Below, one piece after another: positions 38,307-50,287 of a stretch of DNA of 64,000 nucleotides; the stretch's first letter is position 1, and every line of letters begins with the position of its first letter. The position numbers were made by a program, and so were the translations under genes. The DNA comes from Medicago truncatula (Eukaryota > Streptophyta > Magnoliopsida > Fabales > Fabaceae), in contig NC_053045.1 in assembly GCF_003473485.1 (NCBI RefSeq), positions 43,132,494-43,196,493 on the forward strand. Reading direction: 5' to 3'. The notes under the pieces were generated by a model, which saw only the letters and a program-made list of their open reading frames with translations, was not told the DNA's origin and searched no databases.

Positions 38307-40965
38307 ATGGATAAATTGTTTGCCCAATATTCCACCAACCCATCATCATCCACTGCTCACCTTCTTATCTCCTCTTCTATACCATCGTCAAACATAGATG
38401 TTTCCCAACAAACCATGGATATTTCCCAAATTAATAATATCCACTTCTCTAATAATAATGAACAACCATTTCTCTCTCCTTCAACTCACCCCACACATAA
38501 TTATTCAACATCGTATAATCCCATGCATACAATTCCCTCGATGAATCAACCTCATGAAGGTTATTCCTCTTCTTTGATGGGACAAAGTCATGTTCCTTTC
38601 ATAATTCAAACTACTCCTCAACTTGTAGTTGAAAGGGAAGAGGATAAGAAATTTTTTGAAGCAAAGAGGTGCAAAATTGCTAGGGAACAAAGGAAACAAA
38701 TACTAAAAAGAATCAGAAGTAAATCAGCTTCTAAGTTCACAGAAGAGACATCAAAGAGATCGCCTATTTATCGAGAGATCCAAGAAAGAACTCCACATGT
38801 TTTTTACAGCCCAGATGGAAAGGTGATTGTAAACTTTAATTAATTTCGATTCATCATGCATTATATGTGTGTGTGTGTGTGTGGTATTTATTACTCTTTT
38901 GGTCTCTGATGTTATTTAATGTCACCTACGAGAACAGCGATTTGAAGAAATTCTAACAAAGAAGTTGAGAAAGAGCGATGTTAAGAACTATGGTCGCATT
39001 GTCCTCCCAAAGGTGAGGGTTTCTTCGTCAAAGGGTGATGTTTGAATTAAAGTTAATATTAACTATTTGTTAAAAAAATACACATTTGGGTTGGCCTAGT
39101 GGTTGGCTTGGGATCTTGGAGTTTGCTCCTCCAGAGGTCTCAGGTTCGATTCCTTCTATGCCAATTTCGGTGGGCTAAGTCCATACATAGCTTGCTCTGA
39201 CTTTAAACGGGTCCCCCCACAAGTGAGCGGTGGGATTGGTCCCCTCGAATTAGTCGATTCTTGGATCGGATACCGAATTTTAAAAAAAAACTATTTGTTA
39301 AAAAAAATCTTTTTAATTGCTTGGTTATGTTCTTTTTATCTACCCATTTGTTATGATTTATAAAAAAAATGATTTTGATCTTTAATAATTTAGAAGTTTT
39401 TTTTTTTTAAAATAGACTATTTTGTGTTTGCTTACAATAATGAAAATAAAAAGACGATTTTTTTTTAAGAAACTATAACAAACATGTCTTACATTCCTTT
39501 CGAAAATACAGTGACACACGCATGCACACACATTCACAAAGCATAAAATCTTTCATGGAAAATCAAAATCATTTTTTTTTTTATTTTTGTTCTTTTGGTT
39601 AACAAAAGTAATATTTTTTTTTCTCCCAAAATTCAAATAGAGGGAGGTGGAGGAAAAGCTTCCAGCCCCTAGCAGAGAAGGGATTGAAGTCATTTTCAAG
39701 GATATATATTCTGGTCGTGAATGGAAATTGAAACTCAAGTAAGCAAAAATGATGATTCTTGTTTATCTAATTTGCATTTCTTTTTTTGTATATTTATTTT
39801 TTGTCACCTTCCAAACTCTAATGGGTATAGACTGGAAATTCCATAGGTATTGGATTAATGGTACAACTAGAATGTATATTCTGGAGAATACAGGTAGAAC
39901 TCCACTTCTTAGTGTTGCTAATTTTCATTGTTTCAATTCTTATGATTTTGGGTTCATAAATTGTTATTTTCTCTTTTAATGTAACAGGGGATCTGGTAAA
40001 CCATTACAAACTATGCATGGAAGATTATTTAGGCCTTTATGAGGACGAACTTAAAAATTTGGTTAGTATTACTTCCTTTTATAAAATTTATTAACATTAT
40101 TACAATTTAATCTCTTTGATATATTTTTAATAATTTTTATTTTATTTTAAATCTTTTGAGAAATACTCATTATCTATTCTTTTTTCGTCAAGTAGTCTAG
40201 TGGCTAAAATTCACCTATTTCAAGGTAAATAAGTGGGGTGTCCGAGGTTCGAACCCCGACCCATGCATATAGCAATGCATATCCCTACCAACTGAGCTAT
40301 GCTCGGCGGGGGCTCATTATCTATTCTATAATATATATGCAAATAATACTAATTATTACAGTTTATTTTTATGTCCGAATAATATGGTTTGCATTTCATT
40401 GAGCAAAAAGTTTTAGAATGAGGTTGAAAGTAATCTAATAAGCCTCAGAGTTATATTTTTAATACTCGTCAAAGATTGAGTTTCTTATACTCCAGTCAAT
40501 GCACATTTCCCAAATGAAAAAAAATTATTGTAGTGTAGTACACACTCTAATATCATATTTCTCATCCATAACGAAATTGAATGAATGAAGCATGTTTGTA
40601 TGTTTATACAATATACTCTAGTTACATTTGTTATAGTAATTAAACTAATAATAATCTCCATTGTGAGTTGTAAAACAGTAATAAATAAATGTTTTAGATT
40701 CTTATGAACTATTCTTTGTGCGAGGGTGCAGTATCTGTGCACAAAAAAGGCTTGTGATCTATCGACAGTGGATCTCTTTCCTTGTGCAAACCAAGGCAAG
40801 GAAAAAGAACCACCAGACCAATCAGTCGCCCAAGAAACCAATAATACTCCAATGTCACCTATCTTGGTAGATGGTACTGATGGTGGTGGTGATGATGACG
40901 ATGAACAAGAAAGCAGCTTGGACGAATTCTATGAGAGCCTTGACAATATTTTTGATGTTTCTTAG
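38307..40965 (+). CDS. B3-domain transcription factor, LEC2/FUS3/ABI3-like (six exons)
   Basis: Predicted 347-residue nuclear DNA-binding protein. Exons 38307-38822, 38938-39012, 39641-39738, 39847-39893, 39988-40061 and 40732-40965 join in phase with GT-AG borders (1044 bases). Residues 1-110 are Ser/Asn/Pro-rich. Residues 114-138 (KKFFEAKRCKIAREQRKQIL and following basic residues) look like the B2-type basic region of the LAV family. The B3 domain starts at residue 173: ILTKKLRKSDVKNYGRIVLP, then GREWKLKLKYWINGTTRMYI, LENTGDLVNHYK and GLYEDELKNLY. The RIVLPKREVE and RMYILENTGDLV signatures match LEC2/FUS3, seed-development regulators that bind RY (CATGCA) elements. The C-terminus is acidic (DGGGDDDDEQESSLDE), as in activators. 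Length is close to LEC2. Introns 2 and 5 contain SINEs. Orthology to LEC2 itself is unproven. Confidence 0.88.
38861..38883 (+). repeat. (TG)n microsatellite in B3 intron 1
   Basis: Short TG run right after the first exon of the B3 gene. Confidence 0.9.
39079..39288 (+). mobile_element. tRNA-derived SINE (second family) in B3 intron 2
   Basis: Plus orientation: A-box TGGCCTAGTGGTTGGCTTGG, B-box CAGGTTCGATTCC at about 39141, then a body with GAGCGGTGGGATTGGTCCCC and an A-rich end. The flanks AACTATTTGTTAAAAAAA (39061-39078 and 39289-39306) form an 18-base target duplication. The body resembles Au-type plant SINEs. Different family from the other SINEs in this window. Confidence 0.8.
40181..40312 (-). 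mobile_element. tRNA-derived SINE copy 3 in B3 intron 5
   Basis: Minus-strand SINE of the same family as the copies at 17.2 and 29.5 kb, with B-box GGGGTTCGAACCTCGGACAC. A perfect 15-base target duplication CTCATTATCTATTCT flanks it (40166-40180, 40313-40327), so the insertion is recent. Confidence 0.88.
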
Positions 40966-41590
40966 AGGCATTAATATTCCTGGGCTAATAATGTGTTTTC
41001 TCTCTGTAATATAAGGTCAATTTAGCAATGTGTTTTCTCTCTGTAATATAAGATCAATCTAGTTTTAGTTTCTGCACTTTTATTTTTTTATTTCATCCTT
41101 ATTATTTGAGATTCTTCCATTTGTAGTCATTGGTGAAATTTGACCACACAAACATGTCAATGTGGCAAATTCAAACAATTTTTTAATGGAATGTCATTTT
41201 ATATATACTTGAGTTAGTATATTTTTATACAATAATTAAATAATTGTATTTATTAATAAAATAAAAATAAATGAGGTCATTAAGGTGGGTTCTCGGTTAA
41301 GCTTGAGTAATTAAATAAAGTTGAATTGTTGACTAGTAGAAATGAAATGTGGTAGTATGTATGAGGAAATTAGTACTCTCTTGAAACCCTCATGCTATGT
41401 ATAGCTAGTTCATAAATAAATGATCCAGAGACAATGATTGATTAGAATGTTAAATTCTTCTCAAGAAAAATTAATGGGCTAAAGTTAGCAAAATCTACTA
41501 GTATATCACAAAGGAAAGAGAAAATGTATCTTTTCAGGAATTTTTGTTAGGTTTTAGTTAGTCCTTGAACTTGATGATCGGTACTTAATA
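40966..41590. other. B3 gene 3' region
   Basis: Contains a short direct repeat AATGTGTTTTCTCTCTGTAA (two copies, about 40989 and 41027), each followed by an ATATAAG phrase. No gene. Confidence 0.5.
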
Positions 41591-41863
41591 TTCTCTCCGT
41601 TCTTTTTTAAGTATCATTTTTGGAGAAAAATTTTATTTTTATTTAACCGTCACTTTCAAAGTTCAATGCAACATTAAATGTTGTTTTACCAATATTGTCC
41701 TTAATTATTTATTGCGGAGAGAGAAATATATGAAATAAAATATTAAATGAATAAAGTCATTATAGTAAAAGTATAGTTTATTGCATCAAAAGTAGTATCA
41801 ATTGTTGATTGTCTTAATTTGTGTAAAATGTCAAAATGTGACAATTAAAAAGGAACGGAGGTA
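41591..41863 (+). mobile_element. MITE copy A (about 270 bp)
   Basis: Starts TCTCTCCGTTCTTTTTTAAG and ends AATTAAAAAGGAACGGAGG, an imperfect TIR. The same element occurs inverted at 42.2 kb. No coding sequence; termini are of the Stowaway style. Confidence 0.75.
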
Positions 41864-42197
41864 ATCATATTAGTTTGATGGTTCCTTTTATTATTTAATG
41901 ACTATTGAGCTGGAAATGTTGCTTTGATATATGCGCCCTTTAAGAATTTCTCATGATAGGATAATTATGTTCTTGAACTTGGTAAATGTTGAATAATATT
42001 ATCTAGATTGTTAGAATTTCTCTGGGCTGTTGGTGTATGTTGCTATGCCAAGGATAAGAGTTTAGCGATTTCGAAATGATTAAATATAATGTTTTTTTTA
42101 AGAAAAATTGAAGATGATTGCATCATGGTAACATCTTGACATTTTAATTATGTTGGCATCCCAATGCACCTTCAATCTTATATGATCTCTCCAAAGG

Positions 42198-42474
42198 TAC
42201 TACATCCGTTCTTTTTTAATTGTCACATTTTGACATTTTACACAAACCAAGACAATCAACAATTGATACTGCTTTTGATGCAATAAGATATACTTTTACT
42301 ATAATGACCTTATTCATTTAATATCTCATTTCATATATTTCTCTCTCCGCAATAAATAAGTAAGGATAATATTGGTAAAACAACATTTAATGTTGCATTG
42401 AACTTTGAACGTGATAGTTAAATAGGAACCAAAATTTTCTCCAAAATGACACTTAAAAAGGAACGGAGGAAGTA
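42198..42474 (-). mobile_element. MITE copy B, inverted relative to copy A
   Basis: Reverse complement of the element at 41.6 kb across its whole length, including the GACAATCAACAATTGATACT and CAACATTTAATGTTGCATTG blocks, with scattered substitutions. Confidence 0.8.
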
Positions 42475-42639
42475 TTATTTAAATGAAAAAACAAAACTAA
42501 ATATGTCTCTAAAGAAACCTTATATAGAACAACTAGGTAAGTGATCCCACCAGACTAAACCATCAGCAAAGAAGACAACACATGTTAGTTTGCTGTCCAA
42601 GTATCCCCTTCTCTATAAATATGAGAAAATCTAAAGCGG

Positions 42640-43330
42640 AAAATCCTAATGTTATGAAGCCAATATTAAGGGTGCTTAAAATCGAACAAATTCAATAAAA
42701 AAACTGCAAACCGAATCAACCCAAACCGAAATCGAAAAAATCACATTTGATATGTATTAAAATAATTTTTTACTCAACCACATGATTTAGTTTGCGGTTT
42801 TTATTTTATCAACCGAACTAAACCGCAACATAAGAAAAACACTAATTAAACTTATGTCACCTAGACAAATACACATAGAAACTCAATGAAAACTTCTATA
42901 AAATGACATTTTTTTTTTCTTGTTAAATTTATTATTTACTTTTTATTTCAAAAATTTATTTACGTGCTAATTGAATTGTCATATAATGATAAAATCTTAA
43001 TCTTTTACATTTCTTACATAATAAAATTACCTTTTGTCCACGTTTTAATTTGGTCTATATGTTGTTGAGTGAGAATGAAATTGTAATGTTGGATGAAATA
43101 TAAAACTTTGTTGAAAACATGCTGTGTTTTAACTTTTTAACCTGATTTTAATGTTGAAAACAAAAAATTGTAGTGTTATTCCTTAAAAATTGTCTCAAAT
43201 AAAACTACACCAACCCAAGCCGTATTGGTTTGGTTTGGTTTGGACGACTTTTTAAAAGCCAACCGAACCAAATCGAATTTCATGACTTTTATGCTCAAAA
43301 CTGAACCAAACCGCACCGTGAATATCCATA
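42640..43330. repeat. Repeat rich in AACCGAACCAAA phrases (possible hAT-like MITE)
   Basis: The two ends carry opposite-sense phrases around CAACCCAAACCGAAATCGAA and TTTGGTTTGGTTTGGACG, with an AT-rich centre. Borders uncertain. Same style as 14985-15570. Confidence 0.4.
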
Positions 43331-43604
43331 GTCTCAACCTATGTAGAAATTACAAATACATGCTTAACACTCTCTTTGGTCTTAAATATAAACAACAATT
43401 CTTGTTTAAATCATTAAATACCTTTTTCTTAAGTCAAAATAACCCACAAAAATTATAGATTCATTAACTAATTGAAAGTGAATTTATTTATTTTTGTTTA
43501 TATTTAAAACCAGATGGGATAACATTTTTGATAATAATTTTACAAATTAACTTGACCTTTAGATAACATATTTGAGGATTAATTTGGTTGTCTGCTAGAC
43601 CCCC

Positions 43605-44300
43605 TAAGGGTCTGTTTGGTTCAACAAAGGGGAGAGATTTCAATGGAGGGGAGAGAAAGGGAGGGGTGAAAAGGGGAAATATTTTAATTAAATGTATGTT
43701 TAGTTCAAAAGAGTGGAGGGAAGAAGAGGGAAGGGATTTAAAATTAATTTACAGGTTTACCCTTAAACTCAATCAAAGAAGGATAATAGGGCAACATAAC
43801 AATAACGATGTAATCGATAACAACACGATGTAATAACATGATGTAGACGATGATAACAATAGTGTTGGAAGAGTGGTTTTTACAGGTAACAAATTAGAGT
43901 GATAGATAACCTAATAATAAAAGTTGTCACAAGGATAATATAATCAAATAATAATAATAATAATAAAAGTTGTTACAAAATAATATAACCTAATAATAAT
44001 AAAAGTTGTTACAACCTTACACGGATAATATATAACCTAATAATAATAAATGTTGTTACAAAGATAATATTGAGATTTTAAATTAATCTACGGATAATTT
44101 TGATAGTGCAATAAAATTTGAAAGAGATAATTTCCTCTCCCCTCCAAAAAACTCCAATTTGAGGGGAAGCAAAAAGTGAGTCTTGAAGGGATTTTGTTCC
44201 CCCTCCCCTCCCATTCCCTTCTAAAAATTGAACCAAACACGCAAAATTAAAAATATTCTCTCCCTTCCCCTTCAAAACTCTCGAATCAAATTAACCCTAC
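43605..44300. mobile_element. Non-autonomous DNA element with GGGTCTGTTTGGTTC terminus
   Basis: Left end GGGTCTGTTTGGTTCAACAA and purine-rich subterminal GGGGAGAG blocks are mirrored on the right by CTCTCCCCTCC blocks and AATTGAACCAAACACGC near 44227. The centre holds a (TAA)n-rich stretch in which AATAATAATAAAAGTTGTTACAA is repeated in imperfect form. No transposase. Confidence 0.55.
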
Positions 44301-44820
44301 GAGAGAGATGAACACAAATTAGAGAAGGAGGGAGAAAGAGAGAATGAAAGAAAGAAGATGATCCAAATACCTTGTATACTTAGAGATGAAAATGACAATT
44401 TAATATATTTTTGTTTTTGTTTTGGGGACTGCTTTTTTAATTTTATATTACTGTTTGCTCTTTTTAATATGTTTATGTGTATAGACTATGAATATTAGCT
44501 TTGTGAAATTTTAATTAAAATTACAGATATAAATATTTAATATACTAATCTTTTTAATGCAGATAATATAATAATAATTATTTTTTGTTACAATATAATA
44601 ATATAGATATAAAAATGAAGAGTATTTTGTACCAAAAAAAAAAATAAAAAAAAATGAAGAGTATAAGATGAGATATAGTAGTCTATCTATCTACTGAAAC
44701 CAAAAACCTTATCTCTAGTTAGTTTTTGCATCAGTTTTGTATAATTTGTATATCTTTTCAATTCAATTCATTTCATTTCATTCATGTTCCTCTCACTGTG
44801 AAACATCATCTTCATATTCA

Positions 44821-46606
44821 ATGGCTGCTTCACCTTCTTCAGCACTCAATTCTCTCTCCTCTCTCTCTTTCCGATCCTCTTCTTCCTCCTCATGTTTCTC
44901 TCTCCTCCCCACAACCCACAAACTCACATTCCCACTTACTAAAACCCCATTCACTCTCTCCACAATTTCCTTCACCGTCAAAGCAATTCCCACCTCCGAT
45001 GAATTCGACATCACCATCCCAGAAGAAGACCTTCCCTTCAACCCACCGGAAATCCCGGAAGGCTTCATTCCACCACCTTCCATAGACGACGGCCCAGACG
45101 AAGACGAAGATGAAATCGCCGCCGCATATGAAGAGCTATACGGTGTTGCGTACAGTGGTGTTAGTGTGCTTGGAAATGATATAAATGTGATGGATAAGAA
45201 GGCGAGGAAAGATACCGGATTCGGTTCGGGTGTAAAGAAGGAAAAGATAAGAGATGGGTTGGAAGAAAGAGTTATTCAAGTTAGGAGGGTTACTAAGGTT
45301 GTTAAAGGAGGGAAACAAATGAGGTTTAGGGCTATTGTTGTTGTTGGTGATAAGCAAGGAAGAGTTGGTGTTGGTGTTGGGAAAGCTAAGGAAGTTGTTT
45401 CTGCTGTTCAGAAATCTGCTATTAATGCTAGGAGGAATCTTATTAGAGTTCCTATGACTAAGTACTTGACTTTTCCTCATAGGTAACTTTCTCTAACTTT
45501 CATTCATTTTATCATTTTTTTTTTTAATTAAACTTCATTTCACAATATAATCAGGCTTCATTCTAATATTATCATGTGTCTCACATTGTCAAATTGTCAG
45601 CATTGCATTATGTCATGACAGATTCTGTGCCAGGTGCCATAGGCAGCAGCGACTATCTTATCATTATCACTATGTTTCCGACTTTCTGCTATAGGCCGCA
45701 ATGCCCTTTTAATATGGTGAATTTTTGTCTGGCCTCCATGTAAATATGACATTGTGGCCTATATAGTAGAATCTGCTTTGTGGATTATTCACTTATGCTG
45801 AAATTATACGTTGACATGTGACTACCCGTATGCTCTATGTAAAAATGAGAAACGAATATGAAATAGGTTGAAATATGGACATTCAATTTGCTATTAGCAT
45901 CGTAAGATTTTACTGGCCTTCATTTGAACATTTGATGGATTGAAGTCCCCTTCTCCCCGAGGGATACCAGAGCTGAATATATAGTATTCGATTGAGGTTG
46001 TAGTTGGATCATGCATTTTCCACTAGCAATGCCCTTCCATAGATCGCTGCATACGTGTTTGGTGCCTATTTGTGAATGCTTATCGCAGCTGAAAGGGCTC
46101 TTACTGATGAATGCCTAAGTAACTTATGGTCACTTAAGCAACCTATTAAGATGTTCCCTGTTAGATTTCCTTAACTCAAATAGGAGCCGAAGAGCAGAGT
46201 CTCTTGCTGAGAGATGGAACTTTTATTTCAAAGGAGAAGCATATCAATAACTTCGATTGAGTTCCTCGTGTTCTAAGATGCTAGAATTTTAGTTAGATAT
46301 GAATTTTGAGTTGCAAATTGCCACTAATTTTATGTCGTATATAATGTTTTTTCCAGAGCTGATGGAGATTATGGAGCGTCAAAGGTGATGCTTAGACCCG
46401 CTTCTCCTGGTACTGGAGTTATTGCAGGTGGGTCTGTGAGAATTGTTCTTGAAATGGCCGGTGTTGAGAATGCTTTGGGGAAACAACTAGGAAGTGACAA
46501 TGCACTCAACAATGCCAGAGCAACTATAGCTGCCGTGCAGAAAATGAAGCAGTACAGTGAGGTCGCTGAGGAGCGTGGGATCCCTATGGAAGAATTATGG
46601 AAGTAG
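44821..46606 (+). CDS. RPS5: Plastid 30S ribosomal protein S5 (uS5c), nuclear-encoded, two exons
   Basis: Component of the chloroplast small ribosomal subunit, made in the cytosol and imported. Exon 1 44821-45482, intron of 874 bases, exon 2 46357-46606, joining CAT AG|A GCT in phase: 303 residues, as in other plants. Residues 1 to about 55 are Ser/Thr-rich and poor in acidic residues, a typical transit peptide. Residues 56-145 are a plant-specific extension with the acidic stretch [10 protein letters not shown]. The S5 N-terminal RNA-binding domain spans about 146-210 ([40 protein letters not shown]). Exon 2 gives the C-terminal domain ([36 protein letters not shown]). An in-frame ATG at 44737 would add 28 residues unlike a transit peptide start, so MAASPSS at 44821 is preferred. 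Confidence 0.96.
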
Positions 46607-47282
46607 TGAATTTTTTGAAGCCAATGTGATTTTCATACGTCAATCATTGTGATGTAGAACTGGTGTTAGTACCTCAGAAAGTGTTCCAACTGTTGTTGTA
46701 AGTTTCTTGGAAGTAAACAACTTCAAAATATTACTTGTTCAACCTGAATCACATTCTTCACTTGCCTGTTTGATCTGTATTTATGACTGTCCAATTTATG
46801 CTTGGTTTTGATAAAACTTAGATCATGTTCCTTGTATTTTTGCTTTTAAATTATCTAATTAAATAATGATATGTTGATATGTTTTCGACATTAATAGCCT
46901 CCTTTAAAAATATGTCATAGAATGAAAAATTTGTTCTGTGTCATTGTTTGATTTGTAAAATTGATTAGGGTTATAATGAACTTGGTATAAGTTCTGCACT
47001 TCCTCACAATATGTGACTCGATTATTCAACACATGAATTGTCGTCTGCTTCTGTAGCCAATTCACATCGAGAAACAAAGACCAGAAGTTTCATACTTATG
47101 ACATATTTCATTTGATTACATGTCTATAGTAGATGGTGTGAGTTTACAGCAAAAAATAATTCTTTCACTATATGACTAGCTACAAGAAAAAATTTGCATT
47201 TACACAAATTTAACTAACAAATCCTGAAAACTGAAGCATGGAACGAAGTTTACACCAAGGAACAAAGACATTAACTGGAACT
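46607..47282. other. Convergent 3' intergenic region (RPS5 / LUG-like copy 1)
   Basis: 3' UTRs of the two convergent genes. Nothing else seen. Confidence 0.5.
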
Positions 47283-49409
47283 TCATTTCCATATTTTCAC
47301 AGTACAGTCGCTGCTACATGATGCAATGAATTCATTTTGAGGACAAGCTGCTAGTCCAGTAATTGTTGCATTAGTATGGGCATGAATATGATATACTTGT
47401 CCAGTCTCAGGAATCCACAATTCCATGTTCTGCAATATGCAACAACTTTATTTCTTACATAAAACAACCAAAGACAACAACTTAGAGTTGAAATATTTAA
47501 AAACATAAAAGTTTTTCATTTTCAGAGGAATACAACACGTGAAAACAAGAGACTTCAATCCATAAAACAGCACAACAGGATAGTTTAATTACCTGAAATC
47601 CACCAATAACTAGTGCATTAGGGTATCTAGGATGGAAGATGATGGACTGAAACCTCTTCCCATTTGATTGATACTCATGTAGGCATTGTCCGCACACCGC
47701 AATCGACCAGACACGTGCACAATCTTCAGTGACAGAGGCAATCTTTTGCCCCTTTGCATCCCAACACATTGAAAAAATTTCTTTGTTGTGTCCCTTATAG
47801 AGATTATCAATATTTAGTCAGTCATGCTATGTTACACAAACTCATTATTCAATCAATTTATAAGTGAACCTAACCTGAAAACGGTTTTGAACATTCCAAG
47901 TCTGAATATCAAGTATGGTGATAGTATTTCCCTTAGCAACTGCCAAAAACTTCCCAGATACAGGCTGGAACCTTATTTGTTGCCCACCTGCCTGAAATTC
48001 ATTGTTAAGTATATATGGATCATTAATCAGTGAAGTAATTCATGATGAGTTAGAATTACTCACTATAAAGTTTTTCATCCTAACACCCTGAATGAGATCC
48101 CATACTTCAATTACATCAAAGCTATCAGATGAACAAAGAAGTCCTTCAAATGGATGGAAGTCTAATGACTTTACCACACCATTGTGCCCAGCAAGATCAA
48201 ACAACACTGTTCCAGGCTATAAAGGAATGAATGCTCATGTTACAAAAGGAAAGGGAAAATATATGACATGAAAAGAAAGAGACTCTTACTTTGTTTGAAT
48301 CCCATAATTTTACTGCTTTATCAGAGGAAGAAGTTGCAAATATATTTGTTCCTGGTTGAAATCTAACTTCTGAGATAGGAGCTGAATGTGACTGTGATGT
48401 AGTAATACAATCACAGGTATCCATGTAGCATATTAAAGGCTGCATGTCGTTAATCATAAACCAAAATAAGCATTACTACAGAGACAGTAATTAAGAAATT
48501 AAAATTGGAAAATATGATCAAATTGATTATTCACCTTCCTCCCAAACCCAGCACTTGCCAAAACCTTTCCATCAGACGAAAAATCGCAGGCCGAAAGCAA
48601 GTCAATGCTTCGAAATGCTTGTACAAGAAATTAAACTAAACACAATTAGATTCAACAATATAATTCGTAACATTGATAAATGTTTTCTCAAATACATTTG
48701 TAGATAATAGAATTTTACTTGCAAGGGACTGAATAGAATATCCTTCTTGATATATTTGAGGGGTAGTGTCTCTTTTAGAACCAACGTTTAGGGCCTGAAT
48801 TTTGATTATACATATAAATAAATAGTAAATGACATGTGTTTAATTAATTACACTATATGAATCAAACAAAACCAAAAAGAAACATTAATGAGCATTTAGG
48901 CATAATCACCTGATTGGAGGATGGTAGCTTTTTTGGTAGTCTAGGCTTATACATGTCATCATGGAGTTTAACCCAAAATTCATGCAAGAATCCATGTGGA
49001 TATTGATTAAATTCTGAAAACACAGAAACTTATAATAGTAACAACAGTATGATATAAAGAAATGAATATTACGTAGAAGAAACAATTATATGTGTCGGTG
49101 TCGGACACTGACCCTGGACACGTCTAATCCGAGGAGTGTCCGTGCCTCATACGTTATTATATATTTTTGGATAAAACGAATAAAGAGAAAGGGAGTATAT
49201 ATACCAAAGGGAGGTTGTGTAGTAACATGGCCTTCCTTTCTGAAAATTTCAGCAGTATAGGACAATCCACGCTTCTTCAGGTAATCATACATGTACATTC
49301 GGAAACTACAGAAAATAAAACGAAGTTTAAGTAACAAAATCAAAGAATAAGGAAAGAATAACATCTAGCATTGTACTCACACATCTTCATGGGAACGTGT
49401 AGGGTTCAT
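47283..49409 (-). CDS. Compact LEUNIG-like LisH-WD40 protein, copy 1 (ten exons)
   Basis: Predicted transcriptional corepressor-like protein of 386 residues. Exons (minus): 49381-49409, 49205-49305, 48910-49013, 48719-48794, 48535-48617, 48290-48439, 48064-48216, 47875-47991, 47593-47793 and 47283-47429, all GT-AG and in phase (1161 bases). The N-terminus has a LisH motif (MYMYDYLKKRGLSYTAEIF) and the LUFS-type continuation QYPHGFLHEFWVKLHDD (LUG family GFLFEWWSVFWDIF). The rest is WD40 sequence: SACDFSSDGKVLASAG, VRFQPGTNIFATSSSDKAVK then LWD, SLDFHPFEGLLCSSD, CWDAKGQKIASVTEDCARVW, and the last repeat ending CSSDCTVKIWK. LUG proteins (about 900 residues) have a long Gln-rich middle that is absent here, so LisH/LUFS runs almost straight into the propeller. 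No disabling change seen. Repressor activity is inferred from family. Confidence 0.88.
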
Positions 49410-50287
49410 GAATTAACAGAGTTAGCATGTAGTATCATGCAAAAGAAGAATTAAGAAATATTTTACGTTATTTATTGTTTGTGATGAACGAGGTTTGTGG
49501 TGTGTTTGTTGTGATTATTGACTAACTGACCCAACGTGTCTCATTTTTCACTGTTGTTACTTGTACATGAGTAATAAACAAGTAATCAATTTTCTCAACG
49601 TGTCTTATTTCTCTCTTTTGTTCCATTTCATTATTTTTTTAATCAAACTAATTATCCTTTAATATATCAAATTTAAATGCAAATTAATTATTATTATATT
49701 TTAATAATTGTAACATTTTGCACACAATGTAGATTTCATTCCTGGAACTGAAAGGGATTGAATATGAACCGTGCATTAAGGATCTTGACTTATTTGGATT
49801 TTATATTCATTTCATTTCATTTTTTTTTATATTTTTATAGGTTATTTAGCTTCATATTTCATATATATTTGATAGATTGGAGTTTAATATTCATCACCCT
49901 TTTAGAGAAAAGACAATTCTTGTGTGAATGTATTAGCAAAGAGAGGAACTACAAGTTCACTGAAGGTATGGTCGAACATAACATTACTTTATTGAAACAC
50001 CGTACAACTATAATATAGAAAAGCATGAGAAGCCCCAAATTTTTCTTCTGTTACACATGAGTCATTTCCATTTGATTATTACAATTTACATCACAATTTC
50101 AGGAACATTTCCATTGAAAAACAAAGACATGTTTTATTTGATTACATCTATACTGGCCTCAATCAACAGCAATTATTTTTTTCCACTACGTGACTAGCTT
50201 ACAAAACATACACAATTATCTAACAAATCTTAAACACTGAAGTAGTGGAGGAATTTACACCAAATAACAGAGACATTAACTAGAACT
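49410..50287. other. Intergenic between LUG-like copies 1 and 2
   Basis: Contains sequence at about 49750-49950 that recurs at 54570-54830, and the shared 3' flank of copy 2 at 50068-50165. No gene. Confidence 0.6.
50068..50165 (-). repeat. 3' flank shared by LUG-like copies 2, 3 and 4
   Basis: The block with CATTTCCATTTGATTATTAC and AAAAACAAAGACATGTTTTA just beyond the stop codons recurs near 55547-55640 and 62306-62410. It shows that the duplication unit extends past the coding region. Confidence 0.75.

Noticed and set aside
38129-38314. Open frame just upstream of the B3 start
   Set aside because: Lies in the probable promoter and 5' leader, across the TATA box; no domain.
44737-44820. 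Upstream in-frame start for plastid S5
   Set aside because: Adds an aromatic, His-rich stretch unlike a transit peptide; MAAS at 44821 fits the family and its 303-residue length.
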